A DNA stretch of 64,000 nucleotides from Thiotrichales bacterium 19S3-11 (lineage in GTDB: Bacteria; Pseudomonadota; Gammaproteobacteria; Francisellales; Francisellaceae), in NCBI GenBank assembly GCA_021713295.1, contig JAKJJU010000001.1, positions 62,001 through 126,000 of the forward strand. The letters run 5' to 3'. The position numbers were made by a program, and so were the translations under genes. The notes under the pieces were generated by a model, which saw nothing but the letters and a program-made list of their open reading frames with translations, was not told the DNA's origin and did not search any database. Shown here one piece after another: positions 37,211 to 46,722 of this stretch (the stretch's first letter is position 1; each line of letters starts with the position of its first letter).

Positions 37211-37933
37211 ATGCTTAAGAAAATACTATGTTATTTCGTCTGTTTTTTTTGTTTTTTGCATAGTAGTTATGCCAGTACTCTGTTAGAAGTGCCTGAGAAT
37301 CTCATTGCTCTAAATACAGAACCCGGACAAAAATTATTTAAAGCAACACCGGATAAATATTTAAACGACTACTGGCCATTAAGCCAATACTTTGTCACAG
37401 AGAGAGGACTGGCATTTTGTGCGCCAGCCTCAATTGTTATCGTATTAAATGCATTAGGTAAAACACCAAAAGTTGCGCCTGAGCACTACCCATATAAGCT
37501 ATTTAATCAAACTAACTTATTTTTTAACTCAGAAATTTTAAATGCTAACATCACACCCGCTATGATCAACTTTCAAGGGATGACCCTAGATAAGGCGGCA
37601 TTTGTATTAAAACACTATGCTAATGAGGTTAAAACTTATCATGGAAATGAAATTATGGGCGTGAAACAATTCAGAGAAATGTTAATTAAAACACTAATGA
37701 CCAAGAATCAGTTTATTATTATTAATTTTTACCGCAAAACTATCAGCGAATCTGGCGGTGGACACTTTTCACCTATCGCAGCTTATAACCCAGAGACTGA
37801 TCGCTTTTTAATTCTTGATGTTGCTCGCTATAAATACCCCCCTGTCTGGGTAAAAGCAGAAGAATTATTAAAAGCAATTCTAGGAATTGATTCTACAAGT
37901 AAAAAAGCGCGCGGTTTTATTATTGTCTCTTAA
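37211..37933 (+). CDS. exported phytochelatin-synthase-family cysteine protease
   Basis: A 240-residue papain-fold protein of the phytochelatin synthase (PCS) family. An N-terminal signal peptide (about residues 1-22) is followed by a domain with the full triad: Cys70 (FCAPAS), His185 (GGGHFSPIAAY) and Asp203 (ILDVARYKYPPVW). The His-Asp spacing of 18 matches plant PCS. Bacterial short forms usually cleave the glycine from glutathione and do little polymerisation; a Legionella relative is a secreted effector. The location is periplasmic or extracellular. It ends 4 bases past the convergent stop of the calpain-like gene. Confidence 0.92.
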   Translation: MLKKILCYFVCFFCFLHSSYASTLLEVPENLIALNTEPGQKLFKATPDKYLNDYWPLSQYFVTERGLAFCAPASIVIVLNALGKTPKVAPEHYPYKLFNQTNLFFNSEILNANITPAMINFQGMTLDKAAFVLKHYANEVKTYHGNEIMGVKQFREMLIKTLMTKNQFIIINFYRKTISESGGGHFSPIAAYNPETDRFLILDVARYKYPPVWVKAEELLKAILGIDSTSKKARGFIIVS

Positions 37934-40488
37934 GTATCTTTCTCTAGAGCACTTTTTGGTTTTTCAGCCATCTCAGCGGCTTCTTCTTTTTGCCATAAGG
38001 GTGGTGGCGCAGTTGCTTTCATTACATCTAATTGAGTTAACGGTTCAGGCAATGGCCCTTCAAAAATAGCCGGTGGCGATGACGCTTGTGGCATTTCAAT
38101 CTCTCTATCATCCTTCTCTTGTTGGCCTTTCAGTTCTTCTAGATCAGCTTTATCTATTATACGCCCCATACGTTTCATCTTATGCTGCCTTTGATCTTTA
38201 ACTTTTTCTGCATCTGCCTCAATTGCTACAACCTGAGGATCCTTTTCATACGATTCATAGTGATAATGACTATTTTCATACTCAGTCATTTTTGAGCGCA
38301 ACAAAAGCAAATCTTCCAATAGATCAAAAGCCCTTGGATCTTGATTAGTTTTCACATCATCATGCAAATTTTGATATAATTTATCTAGCAACTCATAATA
38401 AAACTTACGTGACTTAGGATCTTGTACATTAAAATAATCGTGATTCTCTAAAGAAACTTCTAAAGTTAACAGCATCGTTTGTGTACGCGGTAGATCTAAA
38501 CCTGCTGCTTTAAATTGATTTATAAACTGATCAATTGCTTCTAATACGCCAACCTCTGGATACGTTATTTGTAGATGTGCATTTGCTTTTGCAATATGTG
38601 CCATTTGCGCCTCAAACGTACCTTGTTTAACGGCATTAGCAATTCTTAAGATCATGTCATCTCCAGCTGATTTTGCTTCAAGTGGCACTTCTAATATAGT
38701 TGCTAAAACTTTGTTAACCTCAGCTAGGGTAATATCTGATTGTTGCCTTTGTTGTAAAATATCCCATATCTGCCTGACACTTCCAGCAATTTGAGGGTTT
38801 TCTATACCCAGACGTAAGACCGTACATTGAATTAAGTTTTGTATTGCATTAAGTAAGACAAGTGCATTTTCAGGCTTAGCAAAGTAAACCGTATCAAAAT
38901 AACGTCCTATATCACTTTCTCTAACAGCTGTCACACCCGAATAATCGGAATCTTTTGCTTGTACATAGTCTGTCGTTAGTGTTCCATAATTTATTGTATT
39001 TCTAAGCTTCTTCCCATCTTGTTTAGCATTTATCTGCTCAAATGCTCGTTTATGTATTGGTGAACTCCTATCCCTTAACTGCATAGTTCCTTCTTGGTTG
39101 TAGTCTCCCGCTTCCGTTAACCACGGATTAGCAACTTTAAGCTGTTTCCCCGAGCTAACATCTTGAACTCCGACTACATGATAGGCATGACGTGAAACCA
39201 TACCCGATTCTCTGGACTCTGAGTGCACCCACCCCTTAGGCTTACCAAAGTTAGGTTTTGTTGCTACAGCTAAAATTTCACCTTGGTTCATCCTATGTTG
39301 AAGATCCTCACCAAGTTTTGACGTATATTCTTTTGACTGAAAGGGTTCTTTTTTATCTCGATCATATTTAAAATCATCTGCTACTACACGCCCATTTGCT
39401 GGCATAACCGGCTCTATTTGTTGAACAATTTCTAATGCTTTTGGCACTGCACTCATAATCAGAGACATTGTATTTTCATATTTTTTTACCTCTTTTTCTG
39501 TGCTAGCATCTCCTTTATCAAGCCCTATCATCACATTATATGTTGCAATAAACTGGTTAATTTCCATTACTGCTTCGTAAAACTTCTGATTCGTCATGGT
39601 TAAATTATTCAAAATAAGATTAAATGCATGAACAACATTCTCAGCTAGCACACAATGTTCCTCAAGGTCAAATTCTGACCTTTCTAACATACTAATCTTC
39701 TCTTTTTCCAATTCTATTTGTTCACTATTTTTACTAATATGCTCATTAAAAAGCTTAACTGCATATAACATAAAACTTGGTTTTTCTGGATCAATTGCAT
39801 CATACGGATTAATTGCAACTGCACTACCATCGCCTAAAATACTTTGATAAACCATATGAGAATTACCCCCATTAAGAAATGAAGTAACAGGCATATCTAG
39901 CTGTCCCATCTCAAGACTCTGCGTTTGCTCTTTTAGTAAATGTTGACGGTGAATTGCATAGGCTTTCTCTAAAATTGCAGCCCAAGGTTGATGCTGATTA
40001 AAATTATAACTTAAAAATAATAGATTCCCCTCTAATACGGATTTATCTATTTGATAAATATAAACATCATCTCTACTTTTACCATAAAACTTTACAAAAA
40101 CGGTGTCACCAGCATCATACATATTGGCCAAAATTGCCCGTGGATTATAGCTAGCAATACTCATTGCAGCTGCATCAAAGAAACATTCTCCTAAACCTTT
40201 TTGCTCAATATCATCAAAGCCTAATGCCCAGCCATTAGGAAATAAGTTCACCTGAGGGTCTAATTTACTTAAATTATATTTGACAGGCTTAGATGGTAAG
40301 ACCATATCAGCTGACTGATTTTGACGATAAGCCTTTTGCTGTGCAAGGTACCTTTTTTGATAATTACGACTCTGAGCGCTATAGCCATCTAGTAACTGTT
40401 GATCCGTTACTCTAATAACTCTATCTCTATGCTGAGATATTTCTTCACTACTTAATAAACCGCCTGTACACTGAAAATTTAATGGCAT
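37930..40488 (-). CDS. calpain-like (C2) cysteine protease with large helical insertion
   Basis: An 852-residue protein from the ATG at 40488 (GGGG site upstream). The N-terminal half carries a calpain protease core: oxyanion Gln96 and Cys102 in QKGLGEC, PWAAILEKAYA near 168-178, an LNGGNS loop near 205, then His434 in SRHAYHVVGV and Asn454 in VANPWL. About 150 mostly helical residues (250-400) are inserted between the Cys and His halves. The C-terminal half is helical and ends in a Pro/Glu-rich tail. It has no signal peptide. Calpain folds are rare in bacteria, so it is an effector candidate. Confidence 0.82.
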   Translation of the reverse strand: MPLNFQCTGGLLSSEEISQHRDRVIRVTDQQLLDGYSAQSRNYQKRYLAQQKAYRQNQSADMVLPSKPVKYNLSKLDPQVNLFPNGWALGFDDIEQKGLGECFFDAAAMSIASYNPRAILANMYDAGDTVFVKFYGKSRDDVYIYQIDKSVLEGNLLFLSYNFNQHQPWAAILEKAYAIHRQHLLKEQTQSLEMGQLDMPVTSFLNGGNSHMVYQSILGDGSAVAINPYDAIDPEKPSFMLYAVKLFNEHISKNSEQIELEKEKISMLERSEFDLEEHCVLAENVVHAFNLILNNLTMTNQKFYEAVMEINQFIATYNVMIGLDKGDASTEKEVKKYENTMSLIMSAVPKALEIVQQIEPVMPANGRVVADDFKYDRDKKEPFQSKEYTSKLGEDLQHRMNQGEILAVATKPNFGKPKGWVHSESRESGMVSRHAYHVVGVQDVSSGKQLKVANPWLTEAGDYNQEGTMQLRDRSSPIHKRAFEQINAKQDGKKLRNTINYGTLTTDYVQAKDSDYSGVTAVRESDIGRYFDTVYFAKPENALVLLNAIQNLIQCTVLRLGIENPQIAGSVRQIWDILQQRQQSDITLAEVNKVLATILEVPLEAKSAGDDMILRIANAVKQGTFEAQMAHIAKANAHLQITYPEVGVLEAIDQFINQFKAAGLDLPRTQTMLLTLEVSLENHDYFNVQDPKSRKFYYELLDKLYQNLHDDVKTNQDPRAFDLLEDLLLLRSKMTEYENSHYHYESYEKDPQVVAIEADAEKVKDQRQHKMKRMGRIIDKADLEELKGQQEKDDREIEMPQASSPPAIFEGPLPEPLTQLDVMKATAPPPLWQKEEAAEMAEKPKSALEKDT

Positions 40489-40722
40489 AATCACAACCCC
40501 TTATTTATTATTACAGTCAAGAGGATTGATTATTACATGTTTCTATAAATTTTTTTAGAACAATAAAAATAATTAATGAAATATTAATTTGCAATAACAG
40601 AAATAACTATTTGTTTTATATTATTTAATATTTGTAATATATTTATTATAAAATAATTTCCTTGAATTTAAAATTACTAAAAACTAGACTATTTCGTTGT
40701 AATAAACAGCATTCCAACCAGG

Positions 40723-41901
40723 TTATGATTGATTAATAACGTATTCAAATTGCAATTCCTTTCGATAAAAATGCTTAAGGCGTAACTTATATTTTAATAA
40801 GTTATGCTTTGCTTGTTTATAATAGTTAAAGTTACCAGAGCGATTAATACTATCAGAGTTTGCTTTATATAAGCTAACAACATAAGCATTGGCAATCAAA
40901 CGCACAAAGTAATGCCAAATATCATCACTCTGATGGAAGGAATATTTAGCACTAATGAGTGCTTGAAATCTTTTTGGATTTAAGAAGTATCGTGATAATG
41001 CACTTAAAAAGTCTTGATTATGCGTTTGATACTGTGTTTTTGTATATTGTTTTATTCTATCTTGTAGCATGCTCAACACCATTGCTTTTGCTGTTTCAGG
41101 TAACGGTTCAACCAATAAAAACTCGTTGACGTTAAGACTTAAATAATCGAAATTTACTTGGTTTTGAAATGAAATATGCTTTATTTTATTCATATCAAGC
41201 GACGCTAAAATAGGTTGCGCATAGATAATATCAGGCATAAAAAAAGACACTTCAGCATTACCTTTTATGATCCTTGAAAAATCAAACTCAAAAGCAATTT
41301 GCTTTTCATTTAAATGATCATCTGTTTTAATGTGATCGAGTCTAAGTGTATAACTATCTAACCAATCAAACTCATTAATATCATAAGCCTTAAACGTTTC
41401 ATGAACTTCTCTAAATAAACTAAGTGGTAACGCTAAGTGACCGCTTAACTTAAAATCACTGAAATAAGCATCCATTAAATAGTTCTCAAGCTTAGTATCT
41501 AGCACTAAAATAGAAGCTATATTTTGAACAAATTCTAATAATTTATGTGAATCAACTTGATTAATCACAACACTAACTAACAATTCATCCTTTTGTCGAT
41601 AATTATCTATGATGATAACTAATTTTAATTTTTTAGGTGATACGGCTATTAAACGTAGTGTATATTGCACTTTCTTATAAACCTGATCAATATTCTTAAG
41701 GTTAATAAAAAATAAGACCCTGCAAAAAAATGGCGCATCAATAGTTTTAGGACATTGCTCTTTTAGTGTTTTAAGATCTTTAATTAAAAAGCCATGATAC
41801 AATAAAGTAGTTCCTTCGTTATTAGTGTTATTCGATACAGTTGCCAACACAATTTGAACGCTAGAGAAGCAAAAAATTAACAATAAAATGATGACACGCA
41901 T
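40723..41901 (-). CDS. exported protein of unknown function, 392 residues
   Basis: I do not recognise this family. A clear Sec signal peptide (MRVIILLLIFCFSSVQIVLA, residues 1-20) points to the periplasm or beyond. The mature part is rich in Leu, Ile, Lys and Asp with alternating beta-like segments and no Cys pairs, His-rich motif or membrane helix. The AT-rich coding matches its neighbours. It lies between the calpain-like gene and the lipoprotein gene, separated from both by intergenic gaps over 150 bases, so it is probably expressed alone. Confidence 0.75.
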   Translation of the reverse strand: MRVIILLLIFCFSSVQIVLATVSNNTNNEGTTLLYHGFLIKDLKTLKEQCPKTIDAPFFCRVLFFINLKNIDQVYKKVQYTLRLIAVSPKKLKLVIIIDNYRQKDELLVSVVINQVDSHKLLEFVQNIASILVLDTKLENYLMDAYFSDFKLSGHLALPLSLFREVHETFKAYDINEFDWLDSYTLRLDHIKTDDHLNEKQIAFEFDFSRIIKGNAEVSFFMPDIIYAQPILASLDMNKIKHISFQNQVNFDYLSLNVNEFLLVEPLPETAKAMVLSMLQDRIKQYTKTQYQTHNQDFLSALSRYFLNPKRFQALISAKYSFHQSDDIWHYFVRLIANAYVVSLYKANSDSINRSGNFNYYKQAKHNLLKYKLRLKHFYRKELQFEYVINQS

Positions 41902-42075
41902 ACTTATTTAAAAAATAAAATTATCCCTTATTTATTAAGTTTAGAAGAATATTAACGATCTGTATATCTGCTTAATAAGCTCAATTATTATAATCTAAAA
42001 AACAAGCAAAAAAACAATTGATAACTATAATCAAATATATTAATTAAATAGCAAAGTCAAGTTGTTGGAATAACT

Positions 42076-42246
42076 ATGAAAAATATCATATTTACAACCC
42101 TTTTAATTATTAGTTTAAGTTTAATTAGTGGCTGCTTTGACGGCAGCAGTAGCAGCAGTAGTGCTAGCTCATCTGCATCGGGCAGTTGTTCTGTAGGCAG
42201 TGATTGCACACCATCGAATCTCAGTGCGGTGCCCGCTTCCAGTTAA
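42076..42246 (+). CDS. small serine-rich lipoprotein
   Basis: A 56-residue protein with a lipoprotein signal (MKNIIFTTLLIISLSLISGC; lipobox ISGC, Cys20). The mature peptide is very small: a Ser-rich stretch, then SCSVGSDCTPSN with two further cysteines. GGA precedes the ATG. Only 24 bases separate it from the large secreted protein gene on the same strand, so the two form an operon, and it may assist export or anchoring of that protein. Confidence 0.75.
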   Translation: MKNIIFTTLLIISLSLISGCFDGSSSSSSASSSASGSCSVGSDCTPSNLSAVPASS

Positions 42247-42270
42247 TATCAGTCATGGTGGAGGTTAATC

Positions 42271-44475
42271 ATGAAATTTAAGTTAACAATTTATGCTATT
42301 ATCTTTGCCAATAGCTGCATGGCAATACAAAGCTTTGCTGCTTTGCCAACCGCTGGTGCATATGTCACTGACAAAGTTAGAACGTTTACTAATAGCCCCA
42401 TTCAAAAGGGTGTACAACAAGTTAACAGTATTATGTGTATGATCAAACAAACAGAGCCAGATAATGCAAGTAATGTTAACCAAGGAAATTACTTAGCCAA
42501 TGTTGATATGAACGCCTGCGGCATGGGCGAAGGAGCTGATGCTACTGGCTCACAAATGATTTCTGTATTTGTTAACTCATCCATTACCAATGGTATTTTA
42601 AATGCTAATTTATGGTTTGATGGCGTCTCGCTTGGAGATGGTGGTGGCGAGCAAGTTATTCAAGGTAAAGGGACGATTAGTGCACCGCCAGATAATGATA
42701 CGCCATATGGTATCTTTTCATTTGATTATGCAAGCTATACAATCCCCGCATCTTTGATATCATCTGAAATTAATATGAAAGGTCATGCAAGTGCATCTGT
42801 TACTAACGGTGCAAATACAATGCGCTATGTTGAAGATCAAAATGGTGATGGTGTAGAAGAAATCAAAATGCAAATCACCCAAAATGCTGATGGTGAGGGC
42901 TTTGGTAAAATCACATTTCCAACAGGACACCCTGGAGAGGAACAACAAACAATTACCTTATCTGCAGCATTTAATACAAACTATCTTTACATCAAAAGCG
43001 ATAGCAAAGACCTTTGTTTTGATAGAACGTCAACAACTGACTTAGTCTATGGCTATAGCTTATATAATCAGGATGGTTCGCGTGTAACCCTAGATACTGG
43101 TTTTCCAATTCGCTATAGCAATAACAGCCAAATAATTGAAGGGTGGATGGGCTATTATGGTGTTTGGTTACCTGGTATTAGTATTAATTCCAGCCTCCAT
43201 GATCAAGCTGTTAATAAAATTAATCGCTCAACAGGACAATCTGAATCAGGCACTTTCAAATACTACAATGGCCGCCTAGAGCGTAATAGTGTAGAAAATA
43301 AAACCTTAAGTGAACTATCTGGTGTCAATATGATTGTTTACCTTCCTGGAGAAAATACAAATCCAGTCATTCGATGGAATGCTACAGAAGATCAATTTGA
43401 ACAAGTTGGCATGCAAAGCTGTAATAATTCAAGTGGCTGTACCGTTACTTCACAAGCTGTAGCAACCTATAATCTAGAGTCTATTTTTAATAACGGCAAT
43501 GACTTTTTATCACTTGAAATCGAAGGAAACGGTTTCAGTGGTATTAACTTAGTAGATTTCTCACAACTAAATCGCACTTTTCTAGCACCAACTGATAATA
43601 CAGCTATTAGAATCTATACCAATACCATAGAAAATCCATCCGTTGGAGGTTCAGTACTAACCCTTCACTGTTTTGATCAATGTCCCGTACAAATTAATGA
43701 TAGTATTGCAACTTATAGTACTAATGATACCGTAACATCTATTACCTATACGATTGATCTTGATAGTAATAGCAACAACCCTTACATACTGCTTGGACCA
43801 ACTGCGACAGTCGACGAAAACAATCAATTAACCAGCATTAGCTCACCAACTATTGCTATGATAGGTTCTGAGAATACTTCAATTGATATTCATGAATTAT
43901 TTACTAACAATGATCGTGAAGCAAGATTTGATGAAACACTATTTTACTCTTGGCAGTCAGGCTCTCAAGACTGGAAAAAGCTTATCACATTTGTTGATGC
44001 TAATGATGTCATTGCCAGTTTCGATGCACCGATTAAATTAATTTATACCGATCCAAACGGTAATAAACGCTTTCTTCAATACGAAGGTTTTGGCCGCTTT
44101 AATGGCATTCCAGAAGTCTGTGTTAACATTGAAACTGGACAAGAAGTTGATTGCTATTCCCAATCCGGTGATGCGCAAAACCTAATCTTTAAACCAACCT
44201 ATAATATTGAAGATGCCATTCAAGCAACCACACCATTAACAACCGTTGATGGTTCAACAAATTATTACTCTAAACAATTAGAAATTGCTCAAGAACTTGC
44301 TGTAGAAAATGATACAACGAACTGCACCGTTGGCCTTGCAAATGAAATGGCTAGTGCTGAAGCTATTACACTACCAACGATTAGTAATAGCTGGACAAAT
44401 CCAAGCCTAGGCGCAAAACCAACCGATGGTAATTACAGCCTTAGCGATGCTAATAATCATATTATAGCTAATTAA
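42271..44475 (+). CDS. large secreted beta-rich protein, unknown function
   Basis: A 734-residue protein with a Sec signal peptide (about residues 1-24, ending S-F-A). The mature part is rich in Asn, Thr, Ser and Gly with alternating hydrophobic residues, typical of beta-sheet extracellular proteins. It includes a D-Q-N-G-D-G-V-E-E calcium-loop-like segment near 190 and Cys pairs (SCNNSSGC, HCFDQC) likely to form disulfides. A GGAGG site lies eight bases before the ATG. There is no anchor or autotransporter barrel. It is operonic with the small lipoprotein; role unknown. Confidence 0.75.
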   Translation: MKFKLTIYAIIFANSCMAIQSFAALPTAGAYVTDKVRTFTNSPIQKGVQQVNSIMCMIKQTEPDNASNVNQGNYLANVDMNACGMGEGADATGSQMISVFVNSSITNGILNANLWFDGVSLGDGGGEQVIQGKGTISAPPDNDTPYGIFSFDYASYTIPASLISSEINMKGHASASVTNGANTMRYVEDQNGDGVEEIKMQITQNADGEGFGKITFPTGHPGEEQQTITLSAAFNTNYLYIKSDSKDLCFDRTSTTDLVYGYSLYNQDGSRVTLDTGFPIRYSNNSQIIEGWMGYYGVWLPGISINSSLHDQAVNKINRSTGQSESGTFKYYNGRLERNSVENKTLSELSGVNMIVYLPGENTNPVIRWNATEDQFEQVGMQSCNNSSGCTVTSQAVATYNLESIFNNGNDFLSLEIEGNGFSGINLVDFSQLNRTFLAPTDNTAIRIYTNTIENPSVGGSVLTLHCFDQCPVQINDSIATYSTNDTVTSITYTIDLDSNSNNPYILLGPTATVDENNQLTSISSPTIAMIGSENTSIDIHELFTNNDREARFDETLFYSWQSGSQDWKKLITFVDANDVIASFDAPIKLIYTDPNGNKRFLQYEGFGRFNGIPEVCVNIETGQEVDCYSQSGDAQNLIFKPTYNIEDAIQATTPLTTVDGSTNYYSKQLEIAQELAVENDTTNCTVGLANEMASAEAITLPTISNSWTNPSLGAKPTDGNYSLSDANNHIIAN

Positions 44476-44557
44476 CTAGCTAACTGTATTTGCTTTAAAT
44501 TATCACGCATTTTAAGATAACGAGTATCGTCATACAGCTAATTGACAAGGAAATTAA

Positions 44558-45088
44558 ATGCAACTACCTGAAAATGCTATTAAGATTGAAGTTCCCTTTG
44601 AACGAGAATGCTTTGGTTGTAGTAAAACTAACCCACATGGTCTAAAGTTAGAATATTATTATCATGAGCAAACTGTTTATACGCAATTTCAGCCCAATCA
44701 CAATCATAGTAGCTGGGGAAATATCGTCCATGGTGGTATTTCTGCAGCAATTTGTGATGAGTCCTTAGGTTGGTTATCGATGTGCGCCTGTCAATCGATG
44801 ACTGTAACGAAAAAATTAACGTTTGAATATCATCAACCAATTAAGATTGAGGATAAAATTATCGTCGTCACAAGCGTTGAAAGCATTGAAAAAAATAAGC
44901 GTCTTTTCGCTGTAAGTAATATTTACAATCAGCAGAAACAACTTTGTGTTAGTGCAAAGGCTAAAATGCTATTGGTAAGCCCCAAAACGGCTAAGCGCCT
45001 AAATATAATGCCTGATGATGCAATTGATCAATTTAGTAAATTTCTAGATATAATCCATTTAACTAACGTATCATTCAAATCAAGTTAA
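44558..45088 (+). CDS. PaaI-family hotdog thioesterase
   Basis: A 176-residue single-hotdog protein. The family signature GNIVHGGISAAICDESLGWL (near residues 52-71) contains the HGG loop and the catalytic acidic residue. An N-terminal ECFGCSKTNPHGL segment is common in this thioesterase branch. It probably hydrolyses acyl-CoA esters. The start follows AAGGA. Its 3' end overlaps the convergent desaturase gene by 9 bases. Confidence 0.88.
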   Translation: MQLPENAIKIEVPFERECFGCSKTNPHGLKLEYYYHEQTVYTQFQPNHNHSSWGNIVHGGISAAICDESLGWLSMCACQSMTVTKKLTFEYHQPIKIEDKIIVVTSVESIEKNKRLFAVSNIYNQQKQLCVSAKAKMLLVSPKTAKRLNIMPDDAIDQFSKFLDIIHLTNVSFKSS

Positions 45089-45937
45089 TTCATATTTTCC
45101 TTCCATCAGTACACGCTTAGGAACAGGTTTCAAGTTTTTAACAATACCCAAATAAAATAATATCTTTAATAATATGTAACTAATATCAATTTGATACCAA
45201 CGAAAACCTTGTCTTACAGAGGCTGCAAAACGATGATGATTATTATGCCACCCCTCGCCAAATGTTAGTAACGCCACAATCAAATTATTACGACTATCAT
45301 CTTTTGTTTGGTAACGGCGAGAACCAAATAGATGCGCAACTGAATTTACCATATAAGTAACATTATTAACAAAAACAGTTGGGACAAAATAACCCCAAAT
45401 AACATAGTTTAGCCCACCTATATAATATAATAAAATTAAAATAGGTAATGGTGTTATATACCAATAACGCTCTAAAAACCTTAATTCAGGGTATCGACTA
45501 AAATCACGTATCAGATGATAATGTGCTTTTAAATTTTTCTTTTGCATAAACCAACCAAAATGACTATGCAAAAAACCTAAGTATTTTGGAGAATGAGCAT
45601 CTTCTTTTGTATCAGATAACTTATGATGTAACCGATGATGAGAGGCCCACCATAACACTCCTCCTTGCAAAGCAGTTGCACCGATATATGCCAATATAAA
45701 TTGAAAGACTCTTGAAGTCTCAAATGATTTATGTGAAAAATAACGATGATAACCTGCTGTAAGTGCAAAGACCCTTAAACTGTAGCTAATCAGAAAAAGC
45801 CATATATCAGCTACATAAAATGGTGTAAAAAATGCACTTAACGGTAATAAATGTATAATTAAAACCAAACTAAAAACTAACCATGAAAACTCTCGGTTAA
45901 ATGAATGCTCTACTAATTTTGTATGTTTGACAAACAT
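45080..45937 (-). CDS. acyl-CoA delta-9-type fatty acid desaturase
   Basis: A 285-residue integral membrane diiron desaturase. Three histidine boxes are intact: HRYFSH (64-69), HRLHH (101-105, preceded by H100) and HNNHH near residue 230. Pairs of membrane helices lie near 18-62 and 145-190. It introduces a cis double bond into acyl chains and so supplies unsaturated substrate for the cyclopropane synthase upstream. It is the last gene of the lipid operon, 29 bases after the SDR. Confidence 0.93.
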   Translation of the reverse strand: MFVKHTKLVEHSFNREFSWLVFSLVLIIHLLPLSAFFTPFYVADIWLFLISYSLRVFALTAGYHRYFSHKSFETSRVFQFILAYIGATALQGGVLWWASHHRLHHKLSDTKEDAHSPKYLGFLHSHFGWFMQKKNLKAHYHLIRDFSRYPELRFLERYWYITPLPILILLYYIGGLNYVIWGYFVPTVFVNNVTYMVNSVAHLFGSRRYQTKDDSRNNLIVALLTFGEGWHNNHHRFAASVRQGFRWYQIDISYILLKILFYLGIVKNLKPVPKRVLMEGKYELT

Positions 45938-45966
45938 ATTTTCATTTCCTTCAAACTAAATTAATA

Positions 45967-46722
45967 TCATGTAAATTTCTTTAATAGCTTAAAATAGAGC
46001 CAATAGGGCATTTTTTGAATAATTTTTAATAATAAAGTAAACTTTTTAGGAAAATGAACCTCAAATTTATTGGTTAACAAACCTTTTAAAATATAGTTTG
46101 CTGCTTTTCCAGGTGAAATAATAAATGGCATTTTAAAGTTATTTTTATCTGTTAAGCGCGTCCTCACAAACCCTGGATTAATTAATTTTACACTATACGT
46201 TGGATGCTCTGCTTTAAAGCTTTCCACTAAATTGATTACACCAGCTTTAGTTGCTCCATAAGGTTGTGCATTTGCAAGCCCCATATAACCAGCAACACTA
46301 GCAGTTATTGCTAAAGTAACAGCAGGATTTTTTTTCATATAAGGCAGAGCAATGCTAATTAAATAAAATACACTTTTTAAGTTAATTGATAGTGTTTTGT
46401 TAATTAATTCAAAATCGAGTCTACTTAAATTACTTGGTTCATAAAAAGCTGGTAAATAAATAATATAATCCAATTGATACTGTTTAAAAATATTATTAGC
46501 TTCACTTTGAAATTCGATTAAATTAGAGACATCAAATGGTATCGTTAATGGCTTGTTTTTGAATGATTTTCCCATATCATCAAGTTTAGTTCCACTACGT
46601 GATGATAAAATTAGTTTTGCACCAACATGATCTAACTCAAACGCTAATGCTTTACCAATACCAGCACTTGCACCAATAATCCAAACTACTTTATTTTCAT
46701 AGTATTTAAACTTATTTTTCAT
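45967..46722 (-). CDS. short-chain dehydrogenase/reductase (SDR)
   Basis: A 251-residue Rossmann oxidoreductase. The cofactor motif is GASAGIG (residues 17-23), the catalytic Ser lies in ITASVAGYMG, and the Tyr-x3-Lys in YGATKAG. A basic residue after beta-strand 2 (SSRSGTKL) suggests NADP(H). The C-terminus ends in a hydrophobic basic stretch (KIIQKMPYWLYFKLLKKF) that may lie on the membrane. SDRs are regular members of cfa-type operons; the substrate is unknown. It overlaps the DUF3833 gene by 11 bases. Confidence 0.9.
   Translation of the reverse strand: MKNKFKYYENKVVWIIGASAGIGKALAFELDHVGAKLILSSRSGTKLDDMGKSFKNKPLTIPFDVSNLIEFQSEANNIFKQYQLDYIIYLPAFYEPSNLSRLDFELINKTLSINLKSVFYLISIALPYMKKNPAVTLAITASVAGYMGLANAQPYGATKAGVINLVESFKAEHPTYSVKLINPGFVRTRLTDKNNFKMPFIISPGKAANYILKGLLTNKFEVHFPKKFTLLLKIIQKMPYWLYFKLLKKFT

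Noticed and set aside
42271-44475. Autotransporter or RTX toxin assignment
   Set aside because: There are no nonapeptide GGxGxDxUx repeats and no C-terminal beta-barrel signature; a single DxNGDG segment is not enough.
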